Assembly (NCBI RefSeq): GCF_007280555.1
Contig: NZ_VKDB01000025.1
Coordinates: 1-43,712, forward strand
Reading direction: 5' to 3'
DNA from: Deinococcus detaillensis
Lineage (GTDB): Bacteria; Deinococcota; Deinococci; Deinococcales; Deinococcaceae
Length of the DNA stretch: 43,712 nt
The position numbers and the translations under genes are program-made. Of the stretch, positions 36,001 through 43,712 are shown one piece after another. Position 1 is the first letter of the stretch, and each line of letters starts with the position of its first letter. The notes beneath the pieces are model-generated. The model was not told the origin of the DNA, ran no database searches, and saw only the letters and a list, made by a program, of their open reading frames with translations.

Positions 36001-36825
36001 TTAGAGCTTGAGCGCCGCGTTCAGCTCGTCCCGGAAGCCCTTGGCGGCTGCACCTGCCGCGTCCACGTCCAGCGCACGGGCGTACTGAATGCCCCGGCTG
36101 GCACTCACCACCGCGCCCGTGCCGTCCGGTAAGAAGGCGGCGGCGAGGTCGGCCGCTTTGGCCCCCTGTGCTCCCAGCCCCGGCAGCAGCAGGAGCGCGT
36201 GAGGCATGGCCGCCCGCCACTGCGTCAGTTCCTGCGGATGCGTCGCGCCCACCACCGCGCCCACACTGCTCAACTCGCTGCCGCTCCGCTCCACTTCGTC
36301 CTGTCCCAGCCGCGCCACCACTTGCGCCACCCGCTCCGATACGCCGCTGCCCTGAAAGTCAGCTTGACCCGGATTGCTGGTCTTGACCAACACGAACACC
36401 GCGCCTCCGTTGGTCTGCGCCGCTTCCACGAACGGTGTCAGCGTTTCAGCGCCCAGAAACGGATTGACAGTCAAGGCGTCGCCCGCGTGATCGCCCATCA
36501 GCCACGCCTGCGCGTAGGCCGCCGCCGTGGAGCCGATGTCGCCGCGCTTGCCGTCCAGAATAATTGGCAAGTCGAGTGAGCGGGCCGCTGCGCAGAGGTC
36601 TTCGAGGAGTTGCATGCCCCACAGGCCCAGCGCTTCGTAAAAGGCGAATTGCGGTTTGACGCAGGCGGCGTAGGGAGCACAGGCGTCCAGCACCGTCAGG
36701 GTGTGCTGCCGCAGGGCGTCGCGGCTCTCGTAAGCGTCCAATCGGGGATCGAGGCCGAGGCACAGGTGGGTGCCGAGAGTGAGGCTGCGTTCGGTGAGGC
36801 GCTGGGCAAAGGGAGTGGGAGTCAT
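36001..36825 (-). CDS. pyrF: Orotidine 5'-phosphate decarboxylase (type 2)
   Basis: 274 residues; last step of UMP synthesis. The catalytic Asp/Lys array is in [30 protein letters not shown] and [11 protein letters not shown] are typical of the longer type-2 group. It starts 1 nt after the methyltransferase stop and is co-translated with it. Confidence 0.95.
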   Translation of the reverse strand: MTPTPFAQRLTERSLTLGTHLCLGLDPRLDAYESRDALRQHTLTVLDACAPYAACVKPQFAFYEALGLWGMQLLEDLCAAARSLDLPIILDGKRGDIGSTAAAYAQAWLMGDHAGDALTVNPFLGAETLTPFVEAAQTNGGAVFVLVKTSNPGQADFQGSGVSERVAQVVARLGQDEVERSGSELSSVGAVVGATHPQELTQWRAAMPHALLLLPGLGAQGAKAADLAAAFLPDGTGAVVSASRGIQYARALDVDAAGAAAKGFRDELNAALKL

Positions 36826-36826
36826 C

Positions 36827-37714
36827 TTAGGGACTCAGTTTAACCTGACCGCTTGGCACGCCCGTCACCAGCACTTCATATTTGCCGGTCACGTAGACCT
36901 TGAAGCCGTGCTTGTGCAGGTGACGGCGCACCAGCGCCACGTCAGCCATCAGCAGCGACAGATCGGGGTCGCGGAAATTGAGCATCCGTGCGCCGTAACG
37001 CAGCTCGCCGCCAGCGTAGCGGGCATTGGGAAAACCGAGAATCAGACTGCCCCGCCCGTTCAGGTGGTGCTTGGTGAGGCCGCGCAGGGCCACGTCCAGA
37101 TTTACCCCGCGACTTTGCAGCACGCTGAGGGCCACGATCAGATCGAAGCGGCCCAAGTCCAAGTTCAGCGCGTTCACGTCGCCCACTGCAAATCTCCAGT
37201 TGGGCCAGCGCTGACGGGCCAACTCCAAAGCACTCTCGTCCGTGTCTACGCCGACGACTTCAAAGCTGAGGTCGGGATAAGCCAGCGCCAGCGCTTCCAG
37301 TTCGCGGCCTGCGCCGACGCCCACGCTCAAGAGGCGTGCGCCGTCAGTCAGCTTGGCCCGCTCCAGCGCTTCCGTGAAGCTTTGCAAAAACCACGCATCT
37401 TCCAGCTTGTTGACGCGCTGAAACTCGCTGCCCGCGCCGTAGTGGCCCTCACGCAGCAGCGGCGGCAAGCGGCTCAGGGTCAATTGCACCCGTCCGCCTT
37501 CCAGTTTGGCGGGCGTCAGCAGCTGTGCGCCCAGCACCTCAGCGATGTCCAGCCACGCCGCGTAAGAGCGGTGACGGCCCGCCACGCTCACCTCGCCCGC
37601 GTACAGGCCCGTACCCAAATCGGGATCGGGGGCGCTAAACGTGACTTCGCCTACTGTTTCCAGCGCTTGCCGGAGGAGCGGCAGGACTTCGCTCAGCGGC
37701 TGGTCAGCAAACAT
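36827..37714 (-). CDS. Class I SAM-dependent methyltransferase
   Basis: 295 residues. Motif I is [16 protein letters not shown], followed by [19 protein letters not shown] and [15 protein letters not shown]. The N-terminal ~100 residues are not recognised. The substrate is unknown. The ATG at 37714 is chosen because GGCAGG lies about 6 nt upstream and the longer frame to 37873 would overlap the metK leader and start. It is coupled to pyrF and diverges from metK. Confidence 0.8.
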   Translation of the reverse strand: MFADQPLSEVLPLLRQALETVGEVTFSAPDPDLGTGLYAGEVSVAGRHRSYAAWLDIAEVLGAQLLTPAKLEGGRVQLTLSRLPPLLREGHYGAGSEFQRVNKLEDAWFLQSFTEALERAKLTDGARLLSVGVGAGRELEALALAYPDLSFEVVGVDTDESALELARQRWPNWRFAVGDVNALNLDLGRFDLIVALSVLQSRGVNLDVALRGLTKHHLNGRGSLILGFPNARYAGGELRYGARMLNFRDPDLSLLMADVALVRRHLHKHGFKVYVTGKYEVLVTGVPSGQVKLSP

Positions 37715-37773
37715 AAACACCTGCCCAAGATGACAGATTAGGGCGGCCCCTGTTCTGTGCGCCGCAAGCTTGT

Positions 37774-37871
37774 TAAGCTGACTTGGCGCTTGGCGGGCAT
37801 GTGAACACTCCTCTCCAGGTCTGTTCTGTGAGACACACCCCGCCCAAAAGAAGAGCAGCGCCGAGGCAGAC
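37774..37871 (+). promoter_or_regulatory. metK promoter and structured leader
   Basis: A -10-like TAAGCT (37774-37779) would start the mRNA at ~37786, at a foldable leader: GGCGCT (37785-37790) pairs with AGCGCC (37857-37862) and GGCGGG (37792-37797) with CCCGCC (37839-37844). The outer stem ends next to the GAGG ribosome site (37863-37866), so folding could affect metK translation. It does not match a SAM riboswitch class I know. Confidence 0.4.
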
Positions 37872-39074
37872 ATGCGGAAGTTTTATACCTCAGAATCGGT
37901 TTCCGAAGGCCACCCCGACAAACTGGCCGACTTCATCTCCGACAGTATTCTCGACGAGTTTTTGCGCCAAGAACCCAGCAGCCGCGTCGCGGTCGAAACC
38001 CTGCTGACCACGGGCATGGCCGTGGTAGCGGGCGAAGTCACCGCCCACAGCGCCCATGTGGACGTGCAGCGGGTGGTGCGCGAGGCGGTCAAACTTGTCG
38101 GCTACACCCGCGCCCACTACGGCTTTGACGCCGAGTACAGCGCTGTGCTGGTGGCGCTCCACGAGCAGAGCCCCGACATCGCGGGCGGTGTGAACTTCAG
38201 CGAGGAGTGGCGCGGCATGAGTGAGGCCGAGCGGGCCGATCCGGCCAACGCCCACAGCATGATCGGCGCGGGCGATCAGGGGCTGATGTTCGGCTACGCC
38301 ACCGACGAAACGCCCGAACTGATGCCGCTGCCGATCAGCCTCGCCCACAAGCTGACCCGCCGCCTCGCTGAGCTCCGCAAAGCCGAGATCGTGCTGTACC
38401 TGCGCCCCGACGCCAAAGCCCAAGTCACGGTGGTGCGCGAAGACGGTGATACTTGGGTCGATACGGTGGTCATTTCCACCCAGCACGATGAGGAAGTTTC
38501 GCAGGAGCAGATTCGCGCCGATATGGAAGCCCAAGTCATCCGGGCCGTGATTCCCGCCGAGTACCTGCGACCCGAAACCAAGTTTTTTATCAATCCGTCC
38601 GGCAAATTCGTGATCGGCGGGCCACACGGCGACACCGGCCTGACCGGGCGCAAGATCATCGTGGACACTTACGGCGGAGCAGTTCCGCACGGCGGCGGGG
38701 CTTTCTCCGGCAAAGACCCCACCAAGGTTGACCGCTCGGCGGCGTACTACGCCCGCTATATCGCCAAAAATCTGGTGGCGGCGGGCCTCGCCAAAAAAGC
38801 GCTGGTGGAAGTTGCCTACGCCATTGGCCGCGCTTCTCCGGTGTCGCTGCGGGTGGATTCCTACGGCACTGGCAAGCTGAGCGACGAGGCGCTGGCCGAC
38901 TTGGTGCGCCGCCATTTTGACGCCCGTCCGCAGGCCATCATTGCTGAGCTGGACTTGCTGCGGCCTATTTACGCCCAGACCGCCGCTTACGGTCACTTTG
39001 GCCGCCCCGAGTTTCCCTGGGAGCAGCTCAGCAAAGTAGACGTGCTGAAGGCGGAAGCGGAAGCGCTGGTCTAA
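37872..39074 (+). CDS. metK: S-adenosylmethionine synthetase
   Basis: 400 residues; makes SAM from methionine and ATP. Motifs: [10 protein letters not shown] (His catalytic), the flexible-loop region, [13 protein letters not shown], and the phosphate-binding [19 protein letters not shown]. Length is normal. GAGG lies ~6 nt before ATG. A long perfect terminator follows 19 nt after the stop. Confidence 0.98.
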   Translation: MRKFYTSESVSEGHPDKLADFISDSILDEFLRQEPSSRVAVETLLTTGMAVVAGEVTAHSAHVDVQRVVREAVKLVGYTRAHYGFDAEYSAVLVALHEQSPDIAGGVNFSEEWRGMSEAERADPANAHSMIGAGDQGLMFGYATDETPELMPLPISLAHKLTRRLAELRKAEIVLYLRPDAKAQVTVVREDGDTWVDTVVISTQHDEEVSQEQIRADMEAQVIRAVIPAEYLRPETKFFINPSGKFVIGGPHGDTGLTGRKIIVDTYGGAVPHGGGAFSGKDPTKVDRSAAYYARYIAKNLVAAGLAKKALVEVAYAIGRASPVSLRVDSYGTGKLSDEALADLVRRHFDARPQAIIAELDLLRPIYAQTAAYGHFGRPEFPWEQLSKVDVLKAEAEALV

Positions 39075-39093
39075 GCGTTTTTGAAACAAAGAA

Positions 39094-39131
39094 TAAACCG
39101 GCCCCAGAGAGAGTGAGTTTCTGGGGCCGGT
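39094..39131 (+). terminator. Strong metK terminator
   Basis: AATAAACCGGCCCCAGA pairs perfectly over 17 bp with TCTGGGGCCGGTTTATT around an 11-nt loop. The A/T ends allow function in both directions. Confidence 0.85.
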
Positions 39132-39137
39132 TTATTG

Positions 39138-39516
39138 TTGCGTCTCTCTGTCTCGGCAAGGAGCCGTGCCAGTCTCCCGTAGGGGCGAGGGGTAAAGCTA
39201 AAGCTCAAAATCTCCATTCAACCTTTGCCTTCCGGTTTCATGGGCTGGCCCAGTCTTAAGCGCGGCGGCCAAAACGCAGCCGAAGGCCCAACTGTGGAGA
39301 ACGCGGGAGGAAGCGCCCACGAGTCACGCCGCGAAGACACAGTGCCGAGCGCAGCGACTCGCTCCCTCGCCCCACTGGGGCGGGGGCTGGGGCGCTCTTT
39401 AACACCCTGCCAAATTCACCGAAGGCAAGAAGCTAAACGCCCCAGCCTCATCAGCTTTTCAGTGTCAAGCGAGGTCGGGGCGCTTTGAATTTCCCGACCT
39501 CGCTTAGCTTCAACGC
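39138..39516. other. 380-bp gene-free, highly structured region
   Basis: No convincing gene. It holds three nested or adjacent dyads: CGCCCCACTGGGGCG (39368-39382), GGCTGGGGCG (39385-39394) with CGCCCCAGCC (39438-39447), and the 13-bp perfect AAGCGAGGTCGGG (39467-39479) with its complement (39493-39505). The last lies 12 bp after the malic-enzyme stop and may end that transcript, though no T tract follows. The rest looks like repeat-derived or non-coding RNA sequence. Confidence 0.5.
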
Positions 39517-41259
39517 CTACAGCAGCATTTCCCCAGCTTCCGCTTTCCGCAGCGGCAAGTAGTGCGGCTTCCAGAAGCGGCGTTCTACGAATGAGGCCAG
39601 CTCCTCGTCGGTCAGGTTGCGAACCCGCTTTTCGGCAGCCACGCCTTCAAAAATGGCTTGGCGAGCCACCCGCACGGCCACCTTGATCGACACCTCGCGG
39701 ATAACAGAGATCGGCGGATAAACCAGCCCACCGTACTGAACGGTTTCGTCGGCCAGCGTTTCGGCGGCGGCCATAATCATGCTGTCGGTGATTTCGCGGG
39801 CGCGGCTGATAATCGCCCCGAAGCCCAGGCCCGGAAAAATGAAGGCGTTGTTGCCCTGCCCAATCGGATACGTCACGCCGCTGAGTTCCACATCGGCAAA
39901 CGGGCTGCCCGAAGCGACGATGGCGGCTCCGTTCGTCCAAGTCAGCACGTCGGCAGGCTGGGCTTCCACATTGGCGGTGGGGTTGGACAGCGGGAAAACA
40001 ATGGGCTGAGCCGCGTTGGCGTGCAGCGCTTCCACGATGGGTTGGCTAAACAGGCCCGGCACACCCGATAAGCCCAACAAAGCGGTGGCTCCGCAGTTCT
40101 TGACGGTTTCATACAAGCTGGGCCACTCGCCGCTGACCGTCCAGCCCTCAACGTCGGCGGGCGTTTTGGCAAAGCTGAGCTGGTGGTCTTCGAGGGCCTG
40201 CCCGTGCATCAGCAGGCCGTAGCGGTCAATCACATAGACTTTGTTGCTCGCCTCGGCAGGACTCAGCCCCGCCCGCATCAGGCCGCTGCGAATCATGCCC
40301 GCCACGCCGATGCCGCCCGCGCCCGCGCCGACCACCACAAAGACCTGATCTTGCAGCCGCTCGCCCTTGAGCCGAGACGCGCTGATCATGCCCGCCAGCG
40401 CCATTGCCCCGGTGCCCTGAATGTCGTCGTTGAAGCTGGGAATAACCTTGCGGTAGCGGTTGAGCACATGAAACGCCGTGCCACGCGCAAAGTCTTCCCA
40501 CTGGATGATGGCCTTGGGGTAGCGGGCCGAAACGGCTTCGACAAAACTGTCGAGAAATTCGTCGTAGGCGGCTCCGGTCAGGCGGGTGTGGTGAACGCCC
40601 AGGTAGAGCGGATCGTCGATCAAATCTTGGCGGTTGGTGCCCACGTCTAGCTCGACCGGTAAGGTTTTGTCGGGGCCAACGCCGCCCGCCGCCGTATACA
40701 GGCTGAGCTTGCCAATGCTGATGGCCATGCCGCCAAAGCCCTGATCGCCAATGCCAAGAATGGCGCTGGAATCGGTGGCGACGATCATCCGCACGTCGTC
40801 CAGCGGCACGTTTTCCAGCATTTCTTCCACGCGGTCAACATCTAAAGTGCTGACTGACAGTCCGCGTGGGTAGCGGTAGATGTGCGAAAAGACCCGCACC
40901 GCTTCGCCCACCGTCGGGGTGTACAAAATCGGCAGCAATTCTTCGAGGTGATCGGCCAGAATGCCGTAAAACAGCACCTCGTTGCGGTCTTGCAGCGCCC
41001 GCATGAATTCATGCTTGTCGAGGTCGGTGACTTGCTGGAGGTAACGCTGAAAGGTGCGCTGCTTTTGTTCCTCGAAGGTGGAGGTGTGCGGCGGCACCAA
41101 GCCTTCTAGGCCCAGAAAGCGCCGCTCTTCGGGGGTAAAGCCGGTGGACTTGTTGAGCAGCGGAATATGCAGCAGTGAAAAGCCGGTGACTTTGACACTG
41201 AGGTAACGGTGCCCATCGGGGCCGCGTTTGACATCGTAGTAGCGCGAGACTTGAGCCAT
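39517..41259 (-). CDS. NAD(P)-dependent malic enzyme
   Basis: 580 residues; oxidative decarboxylation of malate to pyruvate. Motifs: YTPTVGEA (with the catalytic Tyr), [15 protein letters not shown], the Rossmann motif [14 protein letters not shown], and a second GxGxxG-like region around PLSNPTA. Length fits the large (SfcA/MaeA-type) NAD enzymes. TAGACT lies 5 nt before ATG. Confidence 0.93.
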   Translation of the reverse strand: MAQVSRYYDVKRGPDGHRYLSVKVTGFSLLHIPLLNKSTGFTPEERRFLGLEGLVPPHTSTFEEQKQRTFQRYLQQVTDLDKHEFMRALQDRNEVLFYGILADHLEELLPILYTPTVGEAVRVFSHIYRYPRGLSVSTLDVDRVEEMLENVPLDDVRMIVATDSSAILGIGDQGFGGMAISIGKLSLYTAAGGVGPDKTLPVELDVGTNRQDLIDDPLYLGVHHTRLTGAAYDEFLDSFVEAVSARYPKAIIQWEDFARGTAFHVLNRYRKVIPSFNDDIQGTGAMALAGMISASRLKGERLQDQVFVVVGAGAGGIGVAGMIRSGLMRAGLSPAEASNKVYVIDRYGLLMHGQALEDHQLSFAKTPADVEGWTVSGEWPSLYETVKNCGATALLGLSGVPGLFSQPIVEALHANAAQPIVFPLSNPTANVEAQPADVLTWTNGAAIVASGSPFADVELSGVTYPIGQGNNAFIFPGLGFGAIISRAREITDSMIMAAAETLADETVQYGGLVYPPISVIREVSIKVAVRVARQAIFEGVAAEKRVRNLTDEELASFVERRFWKPHYLPLRKAEAGEMLL

Positions 41260-41264
41260 GCGCC

Positions 41265-41270
41265 AGTCTA
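41265..41270 (-). promoter_or_regulatory. -10 box TAGACT of the malic enzyme gene
   Basis: TAGACT ends 5 nt before the ATG at 41259. Confidence 0.5.
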
Positions 41271-41293
41271 GCTTGAGCGTGGTAGTTAGATGG

Positions 41294-42301
41294 CTAAGTA
41301 AGCGGCCGGCTGTCTGGTTCTAGACTCGGTGCAACTTCTTCTAAAATGGCTTCGGTGTCGTGCAGGCGCTCGGCGTCCACGTAGAGGTGGCCGTCACGGG
41401 TGCGGCGGTAGAGGTCGGCAAAGCGGTGATTCCAGCGAAATTCGTGGATTTTGTAGCTGCTGCGGGCGTGAATGTTTTGCTGCACCGCTTCGTCTACGGC
41501 GCTGAACACCACCATGATCTCGGCGTCGGCCTCGCGCAAAGCCTCCAGCGTGGTGTGCCAATACGGGCTGTCTTGGGTAATCGGGTGCACCACTGTCCAC
41601 GCCAGCGGAAACAGCGTGACTTCTGCGCGTTCGAGTTGCAGCCGCTTAAAGTGCCGCACCCGCCGTCCATCCGGCAGGGTTTTAAACTGGGTATGTACCG
41701 CTTCGACTTTGGCGTTCATCAGTTGGCTGCGCCGCCCGTTGATGAGCCGGAACATCAGCGCTTTGCCGCCTTCAAACGGCGCGATCACCGCCACTTGGCT
41801 AAACAAAATCCGGCTTTGCGGCCTTGAGAAGCGGGCAAACAGCACGCCGGTAGCCAGCGCCACGCCCAGCAAGCTGACAAAAGCTTCCGCCGTGACCACC
41901 GTGTTGGCCGCCACCGACAGCGGATACACGTGGCCATAACCGATGGTGCCGAACGTCTGCACGCTGAAAAAAAAGCAGGCCAGATAGCGCCCCATGCCCA
42001 TGAGAGGTTCTTCGCTGAGTGCGCCGCTGCCCAGCCCGAAATAAATCAGGCCGAACAACGCATTGAGCGCCAGATACAGTGCGCCCATCGTCAGGAAAAA
42101 CAGGTTCCACGGCACCGTCAGCAGTGCGCCGTAAAGGCTGATGGACTGCCAGCCCATGCCCCGGCGCTGCACATTGAAGCTGCCGTCTTTGTTGAGAAAC
42201 CGCTCGCCAGACTGCTCGGCCACCACCCGGCCCAAACCGAGATCGTGAGGCGTTTCGGTGAGTTTGGGGGAGTCTTGTCCGGGCGGTAGGGGAGCGGTCA
42301 T
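41294..42301 (-). CDS. KirBac-type inward-rectifier potassium channel
   Basis: 335 residues. After a cytoplasmic N-terminus come TM1 (~57-88), the pore helix (FFFSVQTFG) with selectivity filter TIGYG and TM2 (~125-150). The cytoplasmic Kir domain follows ([42 protein letters not shown]). KirBac channels form tetramers gated by lipid and pH. TAAACT lies 7 nt before ATG; its first three bases are also the stop codon of the SGNH hydrolase gene. Confidence 0.93.
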   Translation of the reverse strand: MTAPLPPGQDSPKLTETPHDLGLGRVVAEQSGERFLNKDGSFNVQRRGMGWQSISLYGALLTVPWNLFFLTMGALYLALNALFGLIYFGLGSGALSEEPLMGMGRYLACFFFSVQTFGTIGYGHVYPLSVAANTVVTAEAFVSLLGVALATGVLFARFSRPQSRILFSQVAVIAPFEGGKALMFRLINGRRSQLMNAKVEAVHTQFKTLPDGRRVRHFKRLQLERAEVTLFPLAWTVVHPITQDSPYWHTTLEALREADAEIMVVFSAVDEAVQQNIHARSSYKIHEFRWNHRFADLYRRTRDGHLYVDAERLHDTEAILEEVAPSLEPDSRPLT

Positions 42302-42308
42302 CTCCGCG

Positions 42309-42314
42309 AGTTTA
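42309..42314 (-). promoter_or_regulatory. -10 box TAAACT of the KirBac gene
   Basis: TAAACT ends 7 nt before the ATG. The TAA (42312-42314) is at the same time the upstream gene's stop codon. Confidence 0.5.
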
Positions 42315-42950
42315 GTCTGGATAAGCGGCCCTGACCGCGCTGAGCCACGTCTGTGCGATCAGCAAGTGCCCCGCTCCCGACGGATGGACTCGGTCAGGTG
42401 CCCAGCGCTGCGGCGTACTGGCGTCCACTGCGGCGTCGAAGGCGGGTTGCAGCGCCACCAGCACGGCTCCGAATTCATCAGCCAACTCGCCGACGATGCG
42501 GGCGCGGTTCTCGACTTCCAGGCGCATCGGGTCGGCCTTGTCGACTTCCACCAGAAATGGCGTGACGAGCACCAAGCGGCACTCTAAAATGCTGGCTTCA
42601 CCCAGCAGGCCGCGCAGGGTCGCCCGGTATTCTTCTGCGTTGACGGCCTGATTCGGCGCACCGTCAAAGCTGCGCCATACATCGTTCACGCCAATTTTGA
42701 CGCTCAGCAGGTCGGGCTTCAGGGCCGTCACGTCACTTTGCCAGCGTTGCCGCAGATCGCGCACGGTGTCGCCGCTGACGCCCCGATTCATGAACTCAAT
42801 CGGGCAGGCTGGATCGTCCACCAGCAGTTGCTCACGAATCCGCGAGACGTAACCGTCGCCGTAGCCCTCGGGGTCTTCGCGCCGCCCGGTGTCGGTGATG
42901 CTGTCCCCGATAAAGACCCAGCGCTGCGGCTTGTTCGCTGCGGCAGTCAT
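42312..42950 (-). CDS. SGNH/GDSL hydrolase
   Basis: 212 residues, a Ser esterase/lipase fold. Block I GDSITD (nucleophile Ser), block II NRGVSGDTVRD, block III KIGVNDVW, block V DRVHPSGAGH (catalytic Asp and His) are complete. No signal peptide, so it is cytosolic. Its ATG overlaps the MBL stop codon (ATGA), showing coupling. Confidence 0.92.
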   Translation of the reverse strand: MTAAANKPQRWVFIGDSITDTGRREDPEGYGDGYVSRIREQLLVDDPACPIEFMNRGVSGDTVRDLRQRWQSDVTALKPDLLSVKIGVNDVWRSFDGAPNQAVNAEEYRATLRGLLGEASILECRLVLVTPFLVEVDKADPMRLEVENRARIVGELADEFGAVLVALQPAFDAAVDASTPQRWAPDRVHPSGAGHLLIAQTWLSAVRAAYPD

Positions 42951-43600
42951 CCGTTTGCCCCAGTCATCTCGCCCGCCACCCGGCTGAGTTGCTTGTTGGC
43001 TCCCTCGCTCACCACGCCGCCGTGATAGGTCACGATGGTGTTCACGTCCAGAGCGGCCATCTTGCTCACCGACTCGCTCGCCGCCGTCATGTCGGGCGTG
43101 ACCTGCGCTCTGGGTGCGCCGAGCTGACCCTGTTCGGAAACCAGTGCGTCTCCGGTGATCAGCGTCTTGCTGCGCTCCAGGTACAAGCTGGCGTGGCCGA
43201 AGGTGTGGCCCGGCGTCGCCACCACCCGCACGCCCCCGGCCAGCGGCAGCACCTCGCCGTCCCTAAGGGCGCGGTTCACTTTGACCTGTACCGGCGGCAG
43301 GGCCGACATCCGGCGGATCATCTCCTTGCGCGGCTGCGGCACAGTGGGGTCGGCCATCATCTGCTCGACCTGCTCCGGCTTGGGCCTTTTTTGCGGCCAC
43401 TCGTCACCTTCTATCATTGGAATCTCGCGCTCCAGCGCCCAGATCTGTGCGCCACTGGCCGCGATGATCGCTGGCAGGCTGCCGATGTGGTCGAGGTCGT
43501 GGTGGGTCACGATGACCTGCTTGATGTCTTGAAGACTCAGTCCATGTGCGGCCAGTTCGGCGTTGATGGCGTCTTCCATACCCGGCACTCCGGCGTCCAC
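42947..43600 (-). CDS. MBL-fold hydrolase, N-terminus missing or frameshifted
   Basis: At most 217 residues from GTG 43600. The metallo-beta-lactamase metal motif is THHDLDHIG; GHTFGHASLYL and the late TGDAL and TYHGG match the glyoxalase II-like group. The product would start at VDAGVPGMEDAI, but these proteins normally have ~30 more residues with the first strands. In frame upstream are GHTL and then TAA. A one-base shift near 43620 would join PLI to DTAGHTLVDAG in a frame open to the window edge. Either a frameshift or truncation is likely. Confidence 0.7.
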   Translation of the reverse strand: MDAGVPGMEDAINAELAAHGLSLQDIKQVIVTHHDLDHIGSLPAIIAASGAQIWALEREIPMIEGDEWPQKRPKPEQVEQMMADPTVPQPRKEMIRRMSALPPVQVKVNRALRDGEVLPLAGGVRVVATPGHTFGHASLYLERSKTLITGDALVSEQGQLGAPRAQVTPDMTAASESVSKMAALDVNTIVTYHGGVVSEGANKQLSRVAGEMTGANG

Positions 43601-43682
43601 CAGGGTATGCCCGGCCGTATCTGATTAGCGGCTTCCGGCGCTCCCGTCCAAGGACGAGGGTGCTGCTGTTAAGCTGTGGCGC

Positions 43683-43712
43683 ATGGCTGGGACGCTGAGA
43701 GAACAGGATCTG
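43683..43712 (+). CDS. 5' end of an unknown plus-strand gene
   Basis: Ten codons (MAGTLREQDL) to the window edge, called because TAAGCT (43670-43675) lies 7 nt before the ATG, the leaderless layout of the window. The product cannot be identified. It is divergent from the MBL gene. Confidence 0.5.
   Translation, partial: MAGTLREQDL

Noticed and set aside
35963..36220. N-terminal extension of the His/Met-rich copper protein
   Set aside because: It overlaps pyrF, is Arg/Gly-rich shadow sequence, and the leaderless GTG at 35962 explains the start.
37890..39089. 399-codon minus-strand ORF opposite metK
   Set aside because: Mirror frame of metK with shadow-like composition.
39225..39488. 87-codon plus-strand ORF after metK
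   Set aside because: Starts without a ribosome site or -10 box, low-complexity Arg/Ser/Gly composition, and it runs through strong dyads; more likely structured non-coding sequence.

Overview
The window is a chromosomal segment of a Deinococcus species. The recN, IF-1, RpsD, RpsK, RpoA, RplQ and RF3 proteins have typical Deinococcus sequences, the DNA is GC-rich, and about half of the genes have a TANNNT (-10) box only 5-8 nt before the start codon. That spacing is the leaderless-mRNA layout known from Deinococcus. I cannot name the species. Almost everything is ordinary housekeeping sequence. I see no rRNA, tRNA, CRISPR array, insertion sequence, prophage or defence island.

Layout. 1-3.6 kb: end of a Pro-rich secreted or lipoprotein-like protein, an APH-fold kinase, a GAF/HD-domain protein and a membrane-anchored HtrA-like protease. 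3.6-8 kb (minus strand): DedA protein, prfC, HDAC-like deacetylase and a PaiB-type flavin protein, with a 58-residue membrane peptide gene in the gap between the last two. 8-12.6 kb: ABC-F ATPase coupled to a GNAT acetyltransferase, a second GNAT on the other strand, the tail of a lost GNAT paralogue, and a coupled pair of P-loop protein and enolase-superfamily epimerase. 12.8-18 kb: a 44-residue membrane peptide and a long PRC-barrel repeat protein, then recN and a PrcB_C lipoprotein. 18-19.2 kb: a DsbA/DsbB pair. 19.3-22.9 kb: infA-rpmJ-rpsM-rpsK-rpsD-rpoA-rplQ (alpha operon), with hairpins that may split it.

22.9-30.9 kb: orphan GNAT-like protein, small membrane protein, LysM/M23 peptidase, dtd with a DUF1844-like gene, an M20 hydrolase followed by a diaminopropionate ammonia-lyase, a luciferase-like oxidoreductase and a YiaAB protein behind a tandem palindromic operator. 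Two short palindromic repeats of one family lie at 24.5 and 29.2 kb. 31-37.7 kb: family-4 uracil-DNA glycosylase, RlmI-like methyltransferase, serA, a copper module (PCuAC chaperone plus a His/Met-rich membrane protein), pyrF and a SAM methyltransferase. 37.8-43.7 kb: metK with a structured leader and strong terminator, a structured 380-bp gap, malic enzyme, KirBac channel, SGNH hydrolase, an MBL-fold hydrolase with a damaged N-terminus, and the first ten codons of a plus-strand gene.

The most unusual items are the five-repeat PRC-barrel protein, the duplicated promoter-plus-start-codon around the 58-residue gene, the modular palindromic repeats, the tandem TGACA-N3-TGTCA operator, and the window-wide leaderless promoter pattern.
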